From JAJFUV01 sp964384215 (lineage in GTDB: Bacteria; Acidobacteriota; Terriglobia; Bryobacterales; Bryobacteraceae), in NCBI GenBank assembly GCA_964384215.1, contig CAYLLB010000015.1, positions 1-64,000 on the forward strand: 64,000 nt of DNA. Direction: 5' to 3'. Below are positions 9,057 to 18,800 of this stretch, piece after piece (the stretch's first letter is position 1; each line of letters opens with the position of its first letter). The notes under the pieces were generated by a model. That model did no database searches, was not told the origin of the DNA, and saw only the letters and a list, made by a program, of their open reading frames with translations. Position numbers and translations under genes: made by a program.

Positions 9057-10160
9057 TTATTTCGACCTCCTGTAGAAAGGTGTTGGAACGGTCCGGGCCT
9101 CCACAAGCTGGCCTCGAATCAGAATACTGATGGAAGTACCGGCCACGGCGCGGGCAGCGGGCAGGTAGCAAAGGCCAATGTTCTTGGCGAGCGTGGGCGA
9201 CGGTCCGCCGCTGGTCACCCAACCGGCGCCGGCGCCGTCGAGAAAGACCTCATAGCCGTCCCGCGCAATTCCCCGCCCCGTCATCTCGAAGCCGGTCAAT
9301 ATCCTTTGTATGCCTTTATCCTGTTGGGCCGCCAGCGCCGCGCGGCCCACGAAATCTCCCTTGTCCATCTTGACGATCCAATCCAGTCCCGCTTCGAACG
9401 GCGTGATGGAGGCAGTGATTTCGTGGCCGTAGAGGGCCATGGCGGCCTCCAGACGCAGCGTGTTGCGAGCGCCCAGGCCGCAGGGCTTGATGCCGAATTC
9501 GGCGCCGGCGTCGAGCAGTAGATCCCAAATGCGGGGCGCCGAATCAGGCGCTATGTAAATCTCAAAGCCATCTTCCCCGGTGTAGCCCGTACGGGCAATC
9601 CGTGCGGCGACACCTGCAACTTCGCCATCCACGAACCGGTAGTAGCGGATAGCCGCGAGATCCACCGGCGTAAGTTTGGCGAGGGTCTGGAGCGCCCGGG
9701 GCCCCTGCACGGCAAGCTGCGCGTAGCGAGGACTGGCAAACTCCACTTCCGCGTCGAACCGGTTGGCGGCCCGGATGTGTTCGTAGTCCTTCTCCTGGTT
9801 CGAGGCATTGACACAAAGAAAGTAGTGACTGCCGGTCACCTTGTGAACCAGGATGTCGTCGACGAAGCCGCCGTGCTCGTAAAGCAGTCCGGAATACTGC
9901 GCCTGGCCGGTTTGAAGTTTCGCGGCATGGTTGGTGGTCACGAAATCAACCAGGCGCAGAGCTTCCGGCCCGCGGATTTCGATCTCGCCCATGTGGCTGA
10001 CGTCGAAAAGCCCCACCGCGCGCCGCACGGCGTGATGCTCATCCAGGATGCCTGAATACTGCACGGGCATATCCCAACCGCCGAAGTCGACCATCTTGGC
10101 ATTGGCTTGGCGGTGTATGGAATTGAGCGAAGTGACCTTCAGAGCTCCGGAATGTTGCAT
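9057..10160 (-). CDS. gcvT: Aminomethyltransferase (glycine cleavage T protein)
   Basis: 367 residues. Transfers the methylene group from the aminomethyl-lipoyl arm of GcvH to tetrahydrofolate and releases ammonia. The N-terminus SLNSIHRQANAKMVDFGGWDMPVQY is the family opening (up to 20 residues quoted: LNSIHRQANAKMVDFGGWDM), so the ATG at 10160 is needed and no later start would do. The folate-binding core GYTGEDGFEIY and the C-terminal barrel G.V.SGG.SPTL are present. It is first in the gcv operon. Its promoter ends only ten bases upstream, so the message would have almost no leader. Confidence 0.96.
   Translation of the reverse strand: MQHSGALKVTSLNSIHRQANAKMVDFGGWDMPVQYSGILDEHHAVRRAVGLFDVSHMGEIEIRGPEALRLVDFVTTNHAAKLQTGQAQYSGLLYEHGGFVDDILVHKVTGSHYFLCVNASNQEKDYEHIRAANRFDAEVEFASPRYAQLAVQGPRALQTLAKLTPVDLAAIRYYRFVDGEVAGVAARIARTGYTGEDGFEIYIAPDSAPRIWDLLLDAGAEFGIKPCGLGARNTLRLEAAMALYGHEITASITPFEAGLDWIVKMDKGDFVGRAALAAQQDKGIQRILTGFEMTGRGIARDGYEVFLDGAGAGWVTSGGPSPTLAKNIGLCYLPAARAVAGTSISILIRGQLVEARTVPTPFYRRSK
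9065..9071 (-). promoter_or_regulatory. Shine-Dalgarno of gcvH
   Basis: AGGAGGT on the minus strand, nine bases before ATG 9055. It lies inside the last codons of gcvT and decides the gcvH start against the longer open frame. Ribosomes finishing gcvT (stop at 9059-9057) would uncover or reuse this site. Confidence 0.85.
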
Positions 10161-10169
10161 GAAGATGCC

Positions 10170-10198
10170 AATCTAGCAAGGCGTTACGTAGGTGTCAA
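10170..10198 (-). promoter_or_regulatory. Sigma-70-type promoter of the gcv operon
   Basis: On the minus strand: TTGACA (10198-10193), a 17-base spacer, then TAGATT (10175-10170). The -35 is perfect and the -10 has one or two mismatches. Transcription would begin near 10163, three bases before the gcvT ATG. The transcript is therefore predicted to be leaderless or nearly so, leaving no room for a glycine riboswitch between promoter and gene. Confidence 0.7.
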
Positions 10199-11024
10199 CG
10201 CGACTGCGGCGCAACCACTCTTGAGTTGCGCGGCGGGATTCATCCTGGCAGATGGGTTGGTCGCGGTTCAAGCGGCCTACGGGCGGCCAGTTTCGGGGCA
10301 TTTCCCCGGTCCGGCGGGTGGAGGCGGGGCAATAGAAACAACAGGTTGCAGGTTCGCTTCGGGTTCGTTGGAGGCGGAGATTTCGGGGTCAACAGGTTCG
10401 GATTCAGCAGGTTGCGGGTGAGACGAGGGGGGGTGCCTGGGCGAAGCTGGCGGAGTTGATGGAGGACGGCCCGGCGGTGGAAGGTGAGCTGGCTTTCGCG
10501 GGCGGCTTCGAGTTGTTTATGGGTGAGTCGGATAAGTGGCATGATTCGCGCTCGGTGGGGATTGTAGCAGGCGAGGCGATGAAACCACAGGATGCGGGAG
10601 GCCTATTTCGTTGATAATCCCCGAAATAAGAAGTCTGCGTGCGCGGTGAACGCGATTTTCAGAGGCTGAAACACGACTTGGACAGAGGCGCCCATGGGAA
10701 GCCGTGGAGTGCGAGACCCTGGCGCGGGAGATGGCGGGGATACGGGTAAGGATCACACAGGCGGCCAGGGTGCGTCAGGAAACACGCGGGCTGTCCCCCG
10801 CAGTCGTCCCCCGCAGTCGTCCCGCAGTCCTCCAGCGCGGTACGCGGCAGTTGTTGTTCGGACTCGCGCTTCTGCCGGCCGCAATCGCCGGGCTCGGCTA
10901 CACCAACCGGGCTTGAGAGCTGCTGGAAGCGCCAAGCCGGCGCGACGGAACTTTAGGCTATGTTCCCCGCGGACACCTTGCTGTAGGATTTGAGACGGCG
11001 GACATCGCAGACTGGAGAATCGGG
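10199..11024. other. Gene-poor stretch with degenerate short repeats
   Basis: About 825 bases without a convincing gene. A minus-strand frame at 10542-10240 starts plausibly (LIRLTHKQLEAARESQL) but ends in a Pro/Arg-rich tail that translates a GGTTCG/AGGTTGC-rich low-complexity stretch (~10335-10430). It may be the remnant of a small gene. TATTTCG (10604-10610) and CGAAATA (10622-10628) form a 7-base inverted repeat with an 11-base loop. A tandem repeat lies at 10794-10830. No riboswitch, tRNA or transposase was recognised. Confidence 0.5.
10794..10830. repeat. 13-base tandem repeat, 2.8 copies
   Basis: The unit TCCCCCGCAGTCG occurs at 10794-10806 and again without change at 10807-10819. A third copy, shortened by two bases and with one change, follows to 10830. 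It lies in non-coding sequence upstream of the small membrane protein gene. Confidence 0.8.
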
Positions 11025-11660
11025 ATGAAGTCCTTCCTCAAGTGCCCGAGCATGGCCGTGTGGTGGGGACTCCTTGGTCTCGTTTCGGGAGTGTTGTCAT
11101 GTGTGATCTCGCAATCGCACATCATCGTGCGCGACCAAAGGACGCTGGATCACATTATCTGGCCTGGAATGGTGTTCGCGTTGGTGGTTCTCCTCCCGCT
11201 CTCCCGCTGGGCCGCGGATAGCTGGCTGCGGACCGCCGCCGCGCTGATCGCGAGTTCCGCCGTCTATCCACTCACCTGGCGAATCGCCACGTTGGGTCTC
11301 CGCTCTTCGTGGGGATTCATGATCGGAACGTTCGCGCTTGGAGGATTCGTGGGCTCATTCGTCCTGGCGGGCGTATTCTTGACCGGACGGCCGCGTTGGG
11401 TGAAGGCCGCATGCGTGACCGTGGTTCTAGGCACGGTAATTGGTGGGCTCGGGGGCGCGCATCTGGGTGCGACGATGGCCGGCATCCGCTCGCCATTGAC
11501 CGCTGGCGACGGACTCGGCCTGCTTATGGTGCTCTGGCAGGCCACCGTGGCCGCGTCGCTGGGTCGAGGGGTAACGGCAAGGACCGGCGCACCCGGGCAG
11601 GCGACAGAGAAGGCACATAGCTCCCGGGATGCTGTCAGGAAAGATGGCGACGGGATTTGA
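11025..11660 (+). CDS. Small integral membrane protein of unknown function
   Basis: 211 residues with about five hydrophobic segments: near residues 12-30, 46-62, 68-84, 95-120 and 127-150, plus a weaker one at ~160-180. The C-terminal ~30 residues are polar. The pattern GLVSGVLSCVIS and the glycine-rich fourth segment (GTFALGGFVGSFVLAG) suggest a bundle of packed helices, but I do not recognise the family. It stands alone between the gene-poor stretch and a truncated gene on the other strand. The low-repeat hydrophobic pattern argues that it is a real gene. Confidence 0.6.
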   Translation: MKSFLKCPSMAVWWGLLGLVSGVLSCVISQSHIIVRDQRTLDHIIWPGMVFALVVLLPLSRWAADSWLRTAAALIASSAVYPLTWRIATLGLRSSWGFMIGTFALGGFVGSFVLAGVFLTGRPRWVKAACVTVVLGTVIGGLGGAHLGATMAGIRSPLTAGDGLGLLMVLWQATVAASLGRGVTARTGAPGQATEKAHSSRDAVRKDGDGI

Positions 11661-11706
11661 CGCAAGTGTCCGAGATTGCCCTATACGAACGGCTTGGCTG
11701 GCCTGC

Positions 11707-12249
11707 TCAGCGACCTGCTGTGAAGTAACTGGCTGCTGTCGGGCGTGGTTCAAAGATCCCCCGCAAGATCAGATCAAACTTCTTAACGCTTAAAGCCCCT
11801 CCGTTCCTCGTGACAGTTTGTTCGTCACAACAGGCGAGAATTTCGTCACGGGTGGAGACCTTCTGGCAGAAGTCCAGGGCCCGCGATGGCTTGTCCGCCC
11901 CCGTGACTCGAGCAGGGTAGTACTGCTCAATCGCGCCACGTTCAAGCACATATACATCGACACTTCGGAGCATCTCTAGCAACTGGTGCTTCAATTGAAG
12001 CATCTCCTTGTCCATGCTGGTCTTGAGGATAGCTAGGCGGTCTGACTTGCGCTGCCATGCAAAGAACGATTCCACTGCTGCATCAAGTTCGACTTGCGTA
12101 CACGCCCCGCTCTTTAGCATTGCCTGGCACTCTTTGACCTTGCTCCACAAGTTCCGGAGGTCAACGGATTCGTGAGCCTTTCTGGCCTCTTTTAGCGAGG
12201 TATCGTTATCATCGAACCGACAAACCTCTTCAGCCTGATCCGAGCAAGT
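11707..12249 (-). pseudogene. C-terminal remnant of an OLD-like ATPase/nuclease
   Basis: A frame of 180 codons is open from the double stop just after the MFS gene to 11707 but contains no ATG or GTG start before residue ~34 (TTG at 12150). The translation ends with DVYVLERGAIEQYYP...ALDFCQKVSTRDEILACC. This resembles the end of OLD-family ATP-dependent endonucleases, where the toprim part is followed by a 'VL.rG.iE.YY' segment. The whole ATPase domain is missing, so this is probably a decayed fragment of a defence or mobile-element gene. The family assignment rests on this one motif. A short functional gene using TTG cannot be excluded. Confidence 0.5.
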
Positions 12250-12255
12250 TTAGAA

Positions 12256-13515
12256 TTACTCGGCAATCGCCTCACGCTGCTCAGCAGGTTCCGGCAGCCA
12301 GCCGCGCCAGCTGGCTAGGGCCCAGGCCAGGCCTGCGAAGGCTCCGAACGCCCCCGCTACGACTCCGATCACTCTCGGCGAGACTAAGCCGGCCGCTACG
12401 CTCGCTGCGGCCATCGAGACGATCATGGTGGACCAGCGCAGCGATTCCATGGTTCCGAAGACCCGTCCCCGATAAGCGTCGGGCGTATGCTGCAACAACT
12501 GCTCGGTGTTGAGCACCGTCGTGACCGCCATGCCGATGCGCGAGGCGGCCAGCAGTACCAGCGCCGCCACATAGCCTTGCGCGATGCTGAACACCATGAA
12601 CAGCAAACCGTGGGAAACATAGGCCAGGGCGACGGACCGCTTGTATCCGGCAAAGTTCACGCGCGAGCCGATGGCGTGCCCGGCCAAACCGCCGAGCAGC
12701 AGTCCGATGCCGGCGAAGCTGGCCATCGCGCCGATGCCCTGCGAGCCCCGCCGGAAGACCTGCTCGCCGAAGAGCACGAACAACAATTGCGCGGCGCCGC
12801 CGCCGGCCGCCCAGCCCACCGTGAGCAAACCGATCCCGCGGACGAGCGGAGTCCGGGCAATGTAGCACAGCCCTTCATGGTATTCGTGCCAGGGCCGCAG
12901 CCCCGTGGCCGTATCCTGCTGTGTACGGAAGCCGCCCGGCGGCAGCCGCAGCGCCCAACTCGTGGCCGCCGAGAATAGGAATCCCAGCGCGTTGACGACG
13001 AAGGCGGCGCCGTATCCGAGCCAGGCCACGCCGTATCCGGCGAGCATCGTGCCGGCGATCTGGGTCGCCCACTGCGTGGTTTGCGTGAGCGAGTTGGCGA
13101 CGTGCAGTTCGCGCCCCGTTGTGATGGATGGCAGAATCGACACGCGCCCGGTGGTGAAGAACGGCGCGGCCAACATCAGCAGGGCGCTTAGGGGATACAC
13201 CGTCCAGACAGTCGCGCGGGACATGGATACCAGAAAGGCCAGCGCCACGGCCGCGCGCGCCAGATCAGCCGCGATCATGATCCGGCGGCGGTCGTAACGG
13301 TCGAGCGCGACGCCGGCCGACGACCCGGCCAGCAGCGCCGGCACCGCGCGTACCAGCAGCATGATTCCCACAGCTAGGCCGGACCCGGTCGTCTTCAGAA
13401 CCAGCGTCGCCACCGCGATGTTATTGAAGTGCGTGCCAACCTCGCTCACCACCTGCCCCAGCCACGCGTAACGGTAGTTCCGGTTGCGCCGGAGCAAAAA
13501 CAGGAAGTCGTTCAT
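12256..13515 (-). CDS. MFS exporter (EntS-like, MFS_3 type)
   Basis: 419 residues with about twelve membrane helices. It opens with RNYRYAWLGQVVSEVGTHFNNIAVATLV. The loop between helices 2 and 3 is AGVALDRYDRRRIMIAADLAR, the MFS signature of the EntS/MdfA-like exporters that secrete siderophores or drugs. In the second half RGRVFGTMESL matches the 'YRGRVFG' motif of this subgroup. It is divergent from the FkbH-carrier gene 145 bases away. It could export the product of that cluster, which is an inference from position only. A remnant gene follows directly downstream. Confidence 0.85.
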   Translation of the reverse strand: MNDFLFLLRRNRNYRYAWLGQVVSEVGTHFNNIAVATLVLKTTGSGLAVGIMLLVRAVPALLAGSSAGVALDRYDRRRIMIAADLARAAVALAFLVSMSRATVWTVYPLSALLMLAAPFFTTGRVSILPSITTGRELHVANSLTQTTQWATQIAGTMLAGYGVAWLGYGAAFVVNALGFLFSAATSWALRLPPGGFRTQQDTATGLRPWHEYHEGLCYIARTPLVRGIGLLTVGWAAGGGAAQLLFVLFGEQVFRRGSQGIGAMASFAGIGLLLGGLAGHAIGSRVNFAGYKRSVALAYVSHGLLFMVFSIAQGYVAALVLLAASRIGMAVTTVLNTEQLLQHTPDAYRGRVFGTMESLRWSTMIVSMAAASVAAGLVSPRVIGVVAGAFGAFAGLAWALASWRGWLPEPAEQREAIAE

Positions 13516-13659
13516 GGTCGAAGTCGCCGGGATTTCGCGCTAGAGAACCGCGCCAAGCTCCATCATAAAATGCCGTCGCGCGCCGCGTGTGGCGCGGCAA
13601 ATGCTGTCTAGGCCATAATAGGAACTTACGCACGCCTTGGAAGTCTCAGGCCCTTCGCT

Positions 13660-15807
13660 ATGCCGCCAGAAACCGTCCCGGGTAGCGCATTTTCGATTGC
13701 AATCGGTGCCACGTTCACGGTTGAGCCGATTGGGGAGACGCTTGCATATTGGACGGACGAACTCGGCTTGAATTGCCGGATCGAATACGCGCCTTACAAC
13801 CAGGTATTTCAGCAATTACTGGATCCCGGCAGCCTGATGGCGTCCAACGAAAACGGAATAAACGTCCTATTGATTCGCTACCAGGATTGGGCGAAGGTTC
13901 ACGATCCCGGACACATCGAGGACGTGATGCGGCAGTTCGCCGGCGCCCTGCACGGCGCGCTGGGGCGCTGGCGCTCCCCTGTGATATTGGTCGAATGCCC
14001 TTGCTCGCCCGGCTTCGAGGCGGGCCTGGGGCGCGAGCGGGGGATGGGGCATGTCCGGGACCTGCTGGCCGCGGCGATTTCGGACATGAGTTTCGTGCAC
14101 CTGATCACGGCGGCCGAACTCGCAGAACTTTATCCGGTCCGCGAATACTACGATTCCCAGGCGGACTCAGTCGGCCATGTTCCCTACACGCCGGAGGGTT
14201 TTGCCGCGCTCGGCACCATCGTCGCGCGGAAGATCGACGCCCTACGGCGGCCGCCGTACAAAGTCATCGCTCTCGATGCCGACAATACTCTATGGAAGGG
14301 CATCTGCTCCGAGGACGGCCCGCTGGGTATTCTCCTGGATGACGACCGCCGCTTCCTCCAGGATTTCATGCGCCGGCAGCACGATTCTGGGATGCTGCTG
14401 TGCCTGGCGAGCAAGAACGAAGAAGCCGACCTGGTGGCGGCGTTCAAAGCGAACCCGGAAATGCCGTTGCGGCTCGGCGATTTTGTCGCGCGGCGCGTGA
14501 ATTGGGATCCGAAATCGGCCAACCTTATCTCCCTGGCGGAAGAACTCTCCCTGGGCCTCGATTCGTTCGTGTTTTTGGACGACAACGAGACGGAGACCGC
14601 CGAGGTGCGCGCCGGATGTCCGGACGTGCTGTCGCTCACGTTGCCGAAGGAAGACACGGCGCGGTTTCTCCAGCACGTTTGGGCATTCGATCATCCGCGA
14701 GTCACCAAAGAAGACCGCGAACGCAGTGCGATGTACGCGCAGAACGTCGAACGGGTGCGGAGCGCGAAGCAAGCGCCGTCGCTCGCGGATTTCCTCGCAG
14801 GGCTGCAACTTGATATCCGCATCGGTCCCGTGGAAACGGAGACTTTCGCACGCGTCTCACAGCTTACCGGGCGCACCAACCAGATGAACTTCAGCACCCG
14901 GCAGCGCTCGGAGATCGAGATCCGCGACCTGGTCGAAACGGGCGGAATGGAGTGCCTGACCGTCAGCCTGAGCGATCGTTTTGGCAGCTACGGACTGGTA
15001 GGCGTGATGATCTTCGCAGCACGCGCCGGAGCACTGGACGTCGACACTTTCCTGCTCAGTTGCCGCGCCCTCGGCAAAGGCGTGGAGCACCACATGATGG
15101 CGCGCCTCGGCGAGATAGCCCGTGCGCGCGGGCTCGATCATGTGGACGCCATGTTTGTGCCGACGGCGCGGAATCGTCCGGCGCTGAACTTCCTGCGCTC
15201 CATCGAGCATGGCGAGGAAATGGCGGCCGATGGCGGAATGATCTTCCGCTTCCCGCCGGCCGCCCTGGCGGGGCTGCGCTTCCACCCTGTGGGACCCGCC
15301 CAATCCGAAGCCGCGCGTGTGAAGAAGACCTCCGGGGCCGGTACCGTACAGCGCCGGAAAGTAGACTACCAGGAGATCGCGGAGAATCTCTGGAATCCCG
15401 GCCGCATCTTGAAGCGGGCCCGGGAAAAACGCGCGGCGGCAGTCGAGGAACGCGAGGCCGGCGACGCGCCCCGCACCGGCCTCGAGCGCGAGTTGGTGAC
15501 GCTGTGGCGGGAGTTGCTAGCCGTGCCGTCAGTGGGAATTCACGAGAACTTCTTCGACGCGGGCGGCCATTCGCTGTTGGCTGTGCAACTGTTGTCGCAC
15601 GTGCGTCAGGAGTACGGCGTGGAGTTGTCGCCCGAACTGGTGTATGACGGCTCCTTCACGGTGGAGACTCTCGCCCGGGCCATCGAGGTCGCCAGGATCG
15701 AGGGCGCCGGCGCAGAGCAGTATGCGGCGCTGCTGGCCGAAGTGGAGTCCCTTTCCGACGAGGAAGTGCGGGTTCTCCTGGCCGAGGAGGACACTGCGCG
15801 CGACTGA
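13660..15807 (+). CDS. FkbH-like HAD protein fused to a carrier domain
   Basis: 715 residues. Residues ~10-190 match the N-terminal SGNH-like part of FkbH proteins. Residues ~200-400 are a HAD domain with ALDADNTLWKG (Asp206 and Asp208, nucleophile and acid/base) and FVFLDDNETE. Residues ~410-560 are the GNAT-like end (TGRTNQMNFSTR, RFGSYGLVGVM). Residues ~600-675 are a phosphopantetheine carrier: NFFDAGGHSLLAVQLL with Ser638. FkbH enzymes take 1,3-bisphosphoglycerate, remove the phosphate and load D-glyceryl as a thioester on a carrier in tetronate, zwittermicin and FK520-type pathways. Here the enzyme brings its own carrier. The stop and the next start share a base (TGATG). No ketosynthase or adenylation domain is nearby. 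Confidence 0.88.
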   Translation: MPPETVPGSAFSIAIGATFTVEPIGETLAYWTDELGLNCRIEYAPYNQVFQQLLDPGSLMASNENGINVLLIRYQDWAKVHDPGHIEDVMRQFAGALHGALGRWRSPVILVECPCSPGFEAGLGRERGMGHVRDLLAAAISDMSFVHLITAAELAELYPVREYYDSQADSVGHVPYTPEGFAALGTIVARKIDALRRPPYKVIALDADNTLWKGICSEDGPLGILLDDDRRFLQDFMRRQHDSGMLLCLASKNEEADLVAAFKANPEMPLRLGDFVARRVNWDPKSANLISLAEELSLGLDSFVFLDDNETETAEVRAGCPDVLSLTLPKEDTARFLQHVWAFDHPRVTKEDRERSAMYAQNVERVRSAKQAPSLADFLAGLQLDIRIGPVETETFARVSQLTGRTNQMNFSTRQRSEIEIRDLVETGGMECLTVSLSDRFGSYGLVGVMIFAARAGALDVDTFLLSCRALGKGVEHHMMARLGEIARARGLDHVDAMFVPTARNRPALNFLRSIEHGEEMAADGGMIFRFPPAALAGLRFHPVGPAQSEAARVKKTSGAGTVQRRKVDYQEIAENLWNPGRILKRAREKRAAAVEEREAGDAPRTGLERELVTLWRELLAVPSVGIHENFFDAGGHSLLAVQLLSHVRQEYGVELSPELVYDGSFTVETLARAIEVARIEGAGAEQYAALLAEVESLSDEEVRVLLAEEDTARD

Positions 15808-18800
15808 TGCGGATTCTACTCGCTGCCAACGCCTCCTATGTCCCGCCGCGCGGCGGCGCCACGCGCAGTAACCTCGTGTGGCTGCAGACGCTCGCAGCGC
15901 ACGGTCATGAGTGCCGTGTGGTGGCGGCGCTGATGACGCGCGATGCGGCCGGCCGGGAGCGCCAACTTCAGGACGAAGACATCCAGGTCGAATGGCTGCA
16001 CTCCGAGCCGGGGTACGAGATAGTCCGCCACGACGCGCTGGTGATCCATTCGGTTGCCGAGCCGGCGCCGCGCAACGAAGTGCTGCGCGCGCAGATCCGC
16101 CAGTTCCAGCCCGACTGGGTGCTGGTGTCTTCGGAAGACGTCGGGCAGCGGCTGCTTGGTGAGGCTTCACGCGACGCACCTGGACGCATCGTGTACCTGG
16201 CGCACACGCCGCAGTTCTTTCCCTTCGGCCCCGAAAGCTGGAGTCCGAATCCCGAAGGCGCGGAGCTGATCCGGCGCGCGGCGGGCGTGGTCGTGATCGG
16301 CCGGCACATGGCAGGCTACGTGGAAAGGCATCTGGGCCGCGTCGCGCAGGTTGTTCATCCACCCATTTACGGTCAGGGGCCGTGGCCGAACATGGCGCGC
16401 TTCGATGAAGGCTTGGTCACCTTCATGAATCCCTGCGCGGTCAAGGGCATGCCGCTGTTTACCGAAATCGCGCGCCGTATGCCGGAGTGCCGTTTCGGAG
16501 TGCTGCCCGGTTGGGGGACTACCGCGGCGGATCGTGAAGCGCTTGGCGCGCAGCCGAATGTGACGGTGCTGGCGAACCGGCGCAACATCGAAGACATCCT
16601 GCGCGTGACGCGCATCCTGCTGATGCCGTCGCTGTGGTACGAGGGTTTCGGCCTGATCGTGATGGAGGCGATGCTGCGTGGAATCCCCGTGGTCGCGAGC
16701 GATTCGGGCGGCCTCGTGGAAGCCAAGCGCGGCACGGGATTTGTCATTCCCGTGCGGCCCATCGAACGCTACGAGCCGGTTTACGACGAGCGGAACCTGC
16801 CGCGGGCCGTGGTCGCCCGGCAGAACGTCGAGCCGTGGTTGGAAGCGCTGCGCACGCTGACACAGGACCGGTCCGCGTATGAAAAGGAATCGGGCCGCGC
16901 GCGCGAGGCGGCCTTGCGGTTCGCCGGATCGGTGGATGAGCGCGCGCTTGAAAAGTGGCTGACGGTTCTTCCGGCGGGACGGCGCTTGCGCATCCTGCTG
17001 GCTCACAACTCGCTGTACTACCCGGCGCACGGCGGCGGCGACAAGTCGAACCGTTTGCTGATAGAGGCCCTGGCGGCGCGCGGGCATACGTGCCGTGTGA
17101 TCGCCCGGCTAGGGAGCTTCGGCGAGCGCGAGCATGCCGCATACGTGGCGGATCTCGGCCACCGTAAAGTGGAGATTCTGTCTACCAGCGGCGGCGTGGT
17201 TGTGTTCCGGCTGAACGGCGTCGAGGCGCACGTACTGACCAACCAGCAGAAACTGCGCGCGTATTTTGCGGAGCAGGTGGCGGCATTCTCGCCGGACATC
17301 ATCATCAGTTCGACTGACGATCCGGCACAGCTCATGCTGGAGGTTGCACTGGAGCACGCCGGCTCGCGCGTCGTCTATCTCGCGCGCGCGACGCTGGCGC
17401 TGCCGTTCGGCCCCGACTGTGCGTTTCCAAGCGCCGCCAATACGGAAGCGTTGCGGCGCGCGGACGGCTTTGTCGGCGTCAGCCAGTATGTGGCGGATTA
17501 CGCGAGCCAGCACGGTGGGATCGACGCCGTGCACGTGCCCATCTCCCTGATGGACCCCGGCCCGCAGCCGCCCGCGCTGGGCCGGCCGGAGAACGAGTTC
17601 GTCACGATGGTGAACCCGTGCGCGGTCAAAGGCATCGACATCTTCCTCGCGCTGGCGGATCGGATGCCGGACGTGAGATTCGCGGCCGTGCCCACCTGGG
17701 GCACGAGCGCGGCCGACCTGAAGGCGCTCGAAGCGCGGGCGAATATCACTATCCTCCCACCGGTCGACAACATTGACGAACTGCTCGCCCGGACTCGCGT
17801 GCTGCTGGTTCCATCCGTGTGGGCCGAGGCGCGGTCGCGCATCGTGGTGGAGGCCATGCTGCGCGGCGTGCCGGTGGTGGCGAGCGACACCGGAGGCATT
17901 TCCGAAGCGAAGATGGGCGTCCCGTATCTGATACCCGTGAAGCCCATCGAACGGTATCGCTCCGAGATGGACGAGCAGATGGTCCCGGTGGCCGAAGTTC
18001 CGCCGCAGGATATTGCGCCATGGGAGCAAGCGCTCAGGCGCCTGCTCGGCGGCCGCCCGCATTACGAAGAGATCTCGCAGGCTTCGCGGAAGGCCGCGCT
18101 GCGTTACGTGGAAGAAGAGCTGACCGTCGAGCCTTTTGAGCGATACCTTTACCAGGTGCTGGATCGCCCGCGACGTTCGGAGGCTCCGGAACAACCGCAA
18201 GCTCAGGCCGGCGCGCCCCATGGCGTGCTTGAACGGCTTTCGCCGGAGAGGCGGCGCCTGCTCGCCCTGCGGTTGAAGAAAGCCGCGTTGGCGAAAACAC
18301 CGGCGAACCCGTGGTTCCCGGCGCTGGATTTGCGCCCCGGCGCGTCCATCCGCCTGTTCGCGTTCCCGCACGCGGGAGCGGGCGCGGCGGCATACCTCGG
18401 GTGGAACGAGCATCTGGCGAAACTGTTCTCGGCGTGTCCAGTGCGGCTGCCGGGCCGGGAGAGCCGCAGCCAGGAGCCCGCCTTCCGCCAGATGGGACCG
18501 CTGATCGAGGCCCTGGGCCGCGCGGTCCAGCCGGGCACGGATCGCCCATTCGTCTTCTTCGGCCACAGCATGGGCGCCGGCATTGCCTTCGAACTGGCGC
18601 GCTGGTTACGCCGTCACAGATTGCCGCTGCCGCTTGCGCTGCTGGTTTCGGGCGCCTGGGCGCCGCAACTACGCGTGCCGCGCCCGGCGGAACTGGACGA
18701 AGCGCAAATTCTGGAGGAGATACGCCGGCGCGAAGGCATCCCTCCCGATGTGCTCGCGGACCCGGACCTGATGCGCGTCATCCTCCCGCCTCTGAAAGCC

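Noticed and set aside
10240..10542. 100-codon minus-strand frame
   Set aside because: The first ~35 residues look protein-like, but the rest translates low-complexity repeats; not enough to call a gene.
10199..10700. Glycine riboswitch upstream of gcvT
   Set aside because: No glycine aptamer features are visible on the minus strand, and the best promoter lies only ten bases before the gcvT start.
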